A stretch of 64,000 bases of DNA from Chondrilla cf. caribensis (Eukaryota > Porifera > Demospongiae > Chondrillida > Chondrillidae), in NCBI GenBank assembly GCA_964020155.1, contig OZ026547.1, forward strand, positions 5,284,009 to 5,348,008, in the 5' to 3' direction. Each line of letters begins with the position of its first letter. Position 1 is the first letter of the stretch. Positions 63,973 to 64,000 of the stretch are shown here, one piece after another. A program made the position numbers and the translations under genes. The notes beneath the pieces are model-generated. The model had not been told where the DNA came from. It searched no databases and saw only the letters and a list, made by a program, of their open reading frames with translations.

Positions 63973-64000
63973 GGTTTTTAAGTATCATACACTTTTTTCT

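Overview
The window is AT-rich animal genomic DNA: intron-containing genes with GT/AG splice sites, TATA boxes, long CA/GT and AT microsatellites, many short inverted-repeat elements and decayed transposons. Triple-helical collagen-like proteins together with pogo-like, Gypsy and non-LTR retroelement relics point to an early-branching marine invertebrate. A demosponge is my best guess from general character; no single marker proves it. || Positions 1-55,000 are a tandem array of seven intact copies of one two-exon gene, all on the plus strand (ATGs at 2879, 15657, 21090, 27859, 36236, 42885, 50342). Each encodes a 270-302 residue secreted protein: signal peptide, short coiled coil, an R-X-[KR]-R furin-type site, a Cys-Ser-Cys knot, about 50-56 Gly-X-Y triplets carrying regularly spaced Asn-Gly-Thr sequons, then one or two cysteines and a Ser/Thr/Pro-rich tail. 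Exon 1 (signal and coiled coil) and exon 2 (all the rest) are joined by a phase-1 intron of about 0.7-1.8 kb. A TATA box lies 73-78 bp upstream of every ATG (CAATAAAA in copy 2), and a CA microsatellite lies upstream of copies 2-7. Copies 2,3,5,7 (type A) and 4,6 (type B) differ in C-terminal cysteines. Genes 3-7 form an A-B-A-B-A series with a period of about 15.1 kb, so a two-gene module was duplicated. || The spacers are not blank. They carry recurring decayed blocks: minus-strand relics of a ParB-like exon, plus-strand Gly-X-Y-like relics, a minus-strand relic with 16-residue repeats, and fold-back elements. Transposon debris includes a pogo/Tigger-like transposase relic (6.2-7.1 kb), a non-LTR reverse-transcriptase relic (30-31.3 kb, and a piece at 46.8-47.1 kb), a 3' part of a Gypsy-type LTR retrotransposon with an intact integrase reading frame flanked by about 350-bp direct repeats of host sequence (34.1-36.0 kb), and two families of 0.6-0.9 kb terminal-inverted-repeat elements whose occupied and empty sites order the duplications. 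An inverted, broken exon 2 (1763-1878) and inverted spacer blocks occupy the left edge. || The right side (55.0-64.0 kb) has single-copy gene structure. A 13-exon minus-strand gene (62206 to 55004, 764 codons plus stop, every junction phase-consistent) encodes a protein with a ParB/sulfiredoxin-like segment. It shares a 173-bp CpG-rich divergent promoter with a plus-strand gene (from 62380) made of short phase-1 exons encoding acidic repeats. The ParB-like relics in the collagen spacers show that related ParB-like sequence was once part of the array unit.
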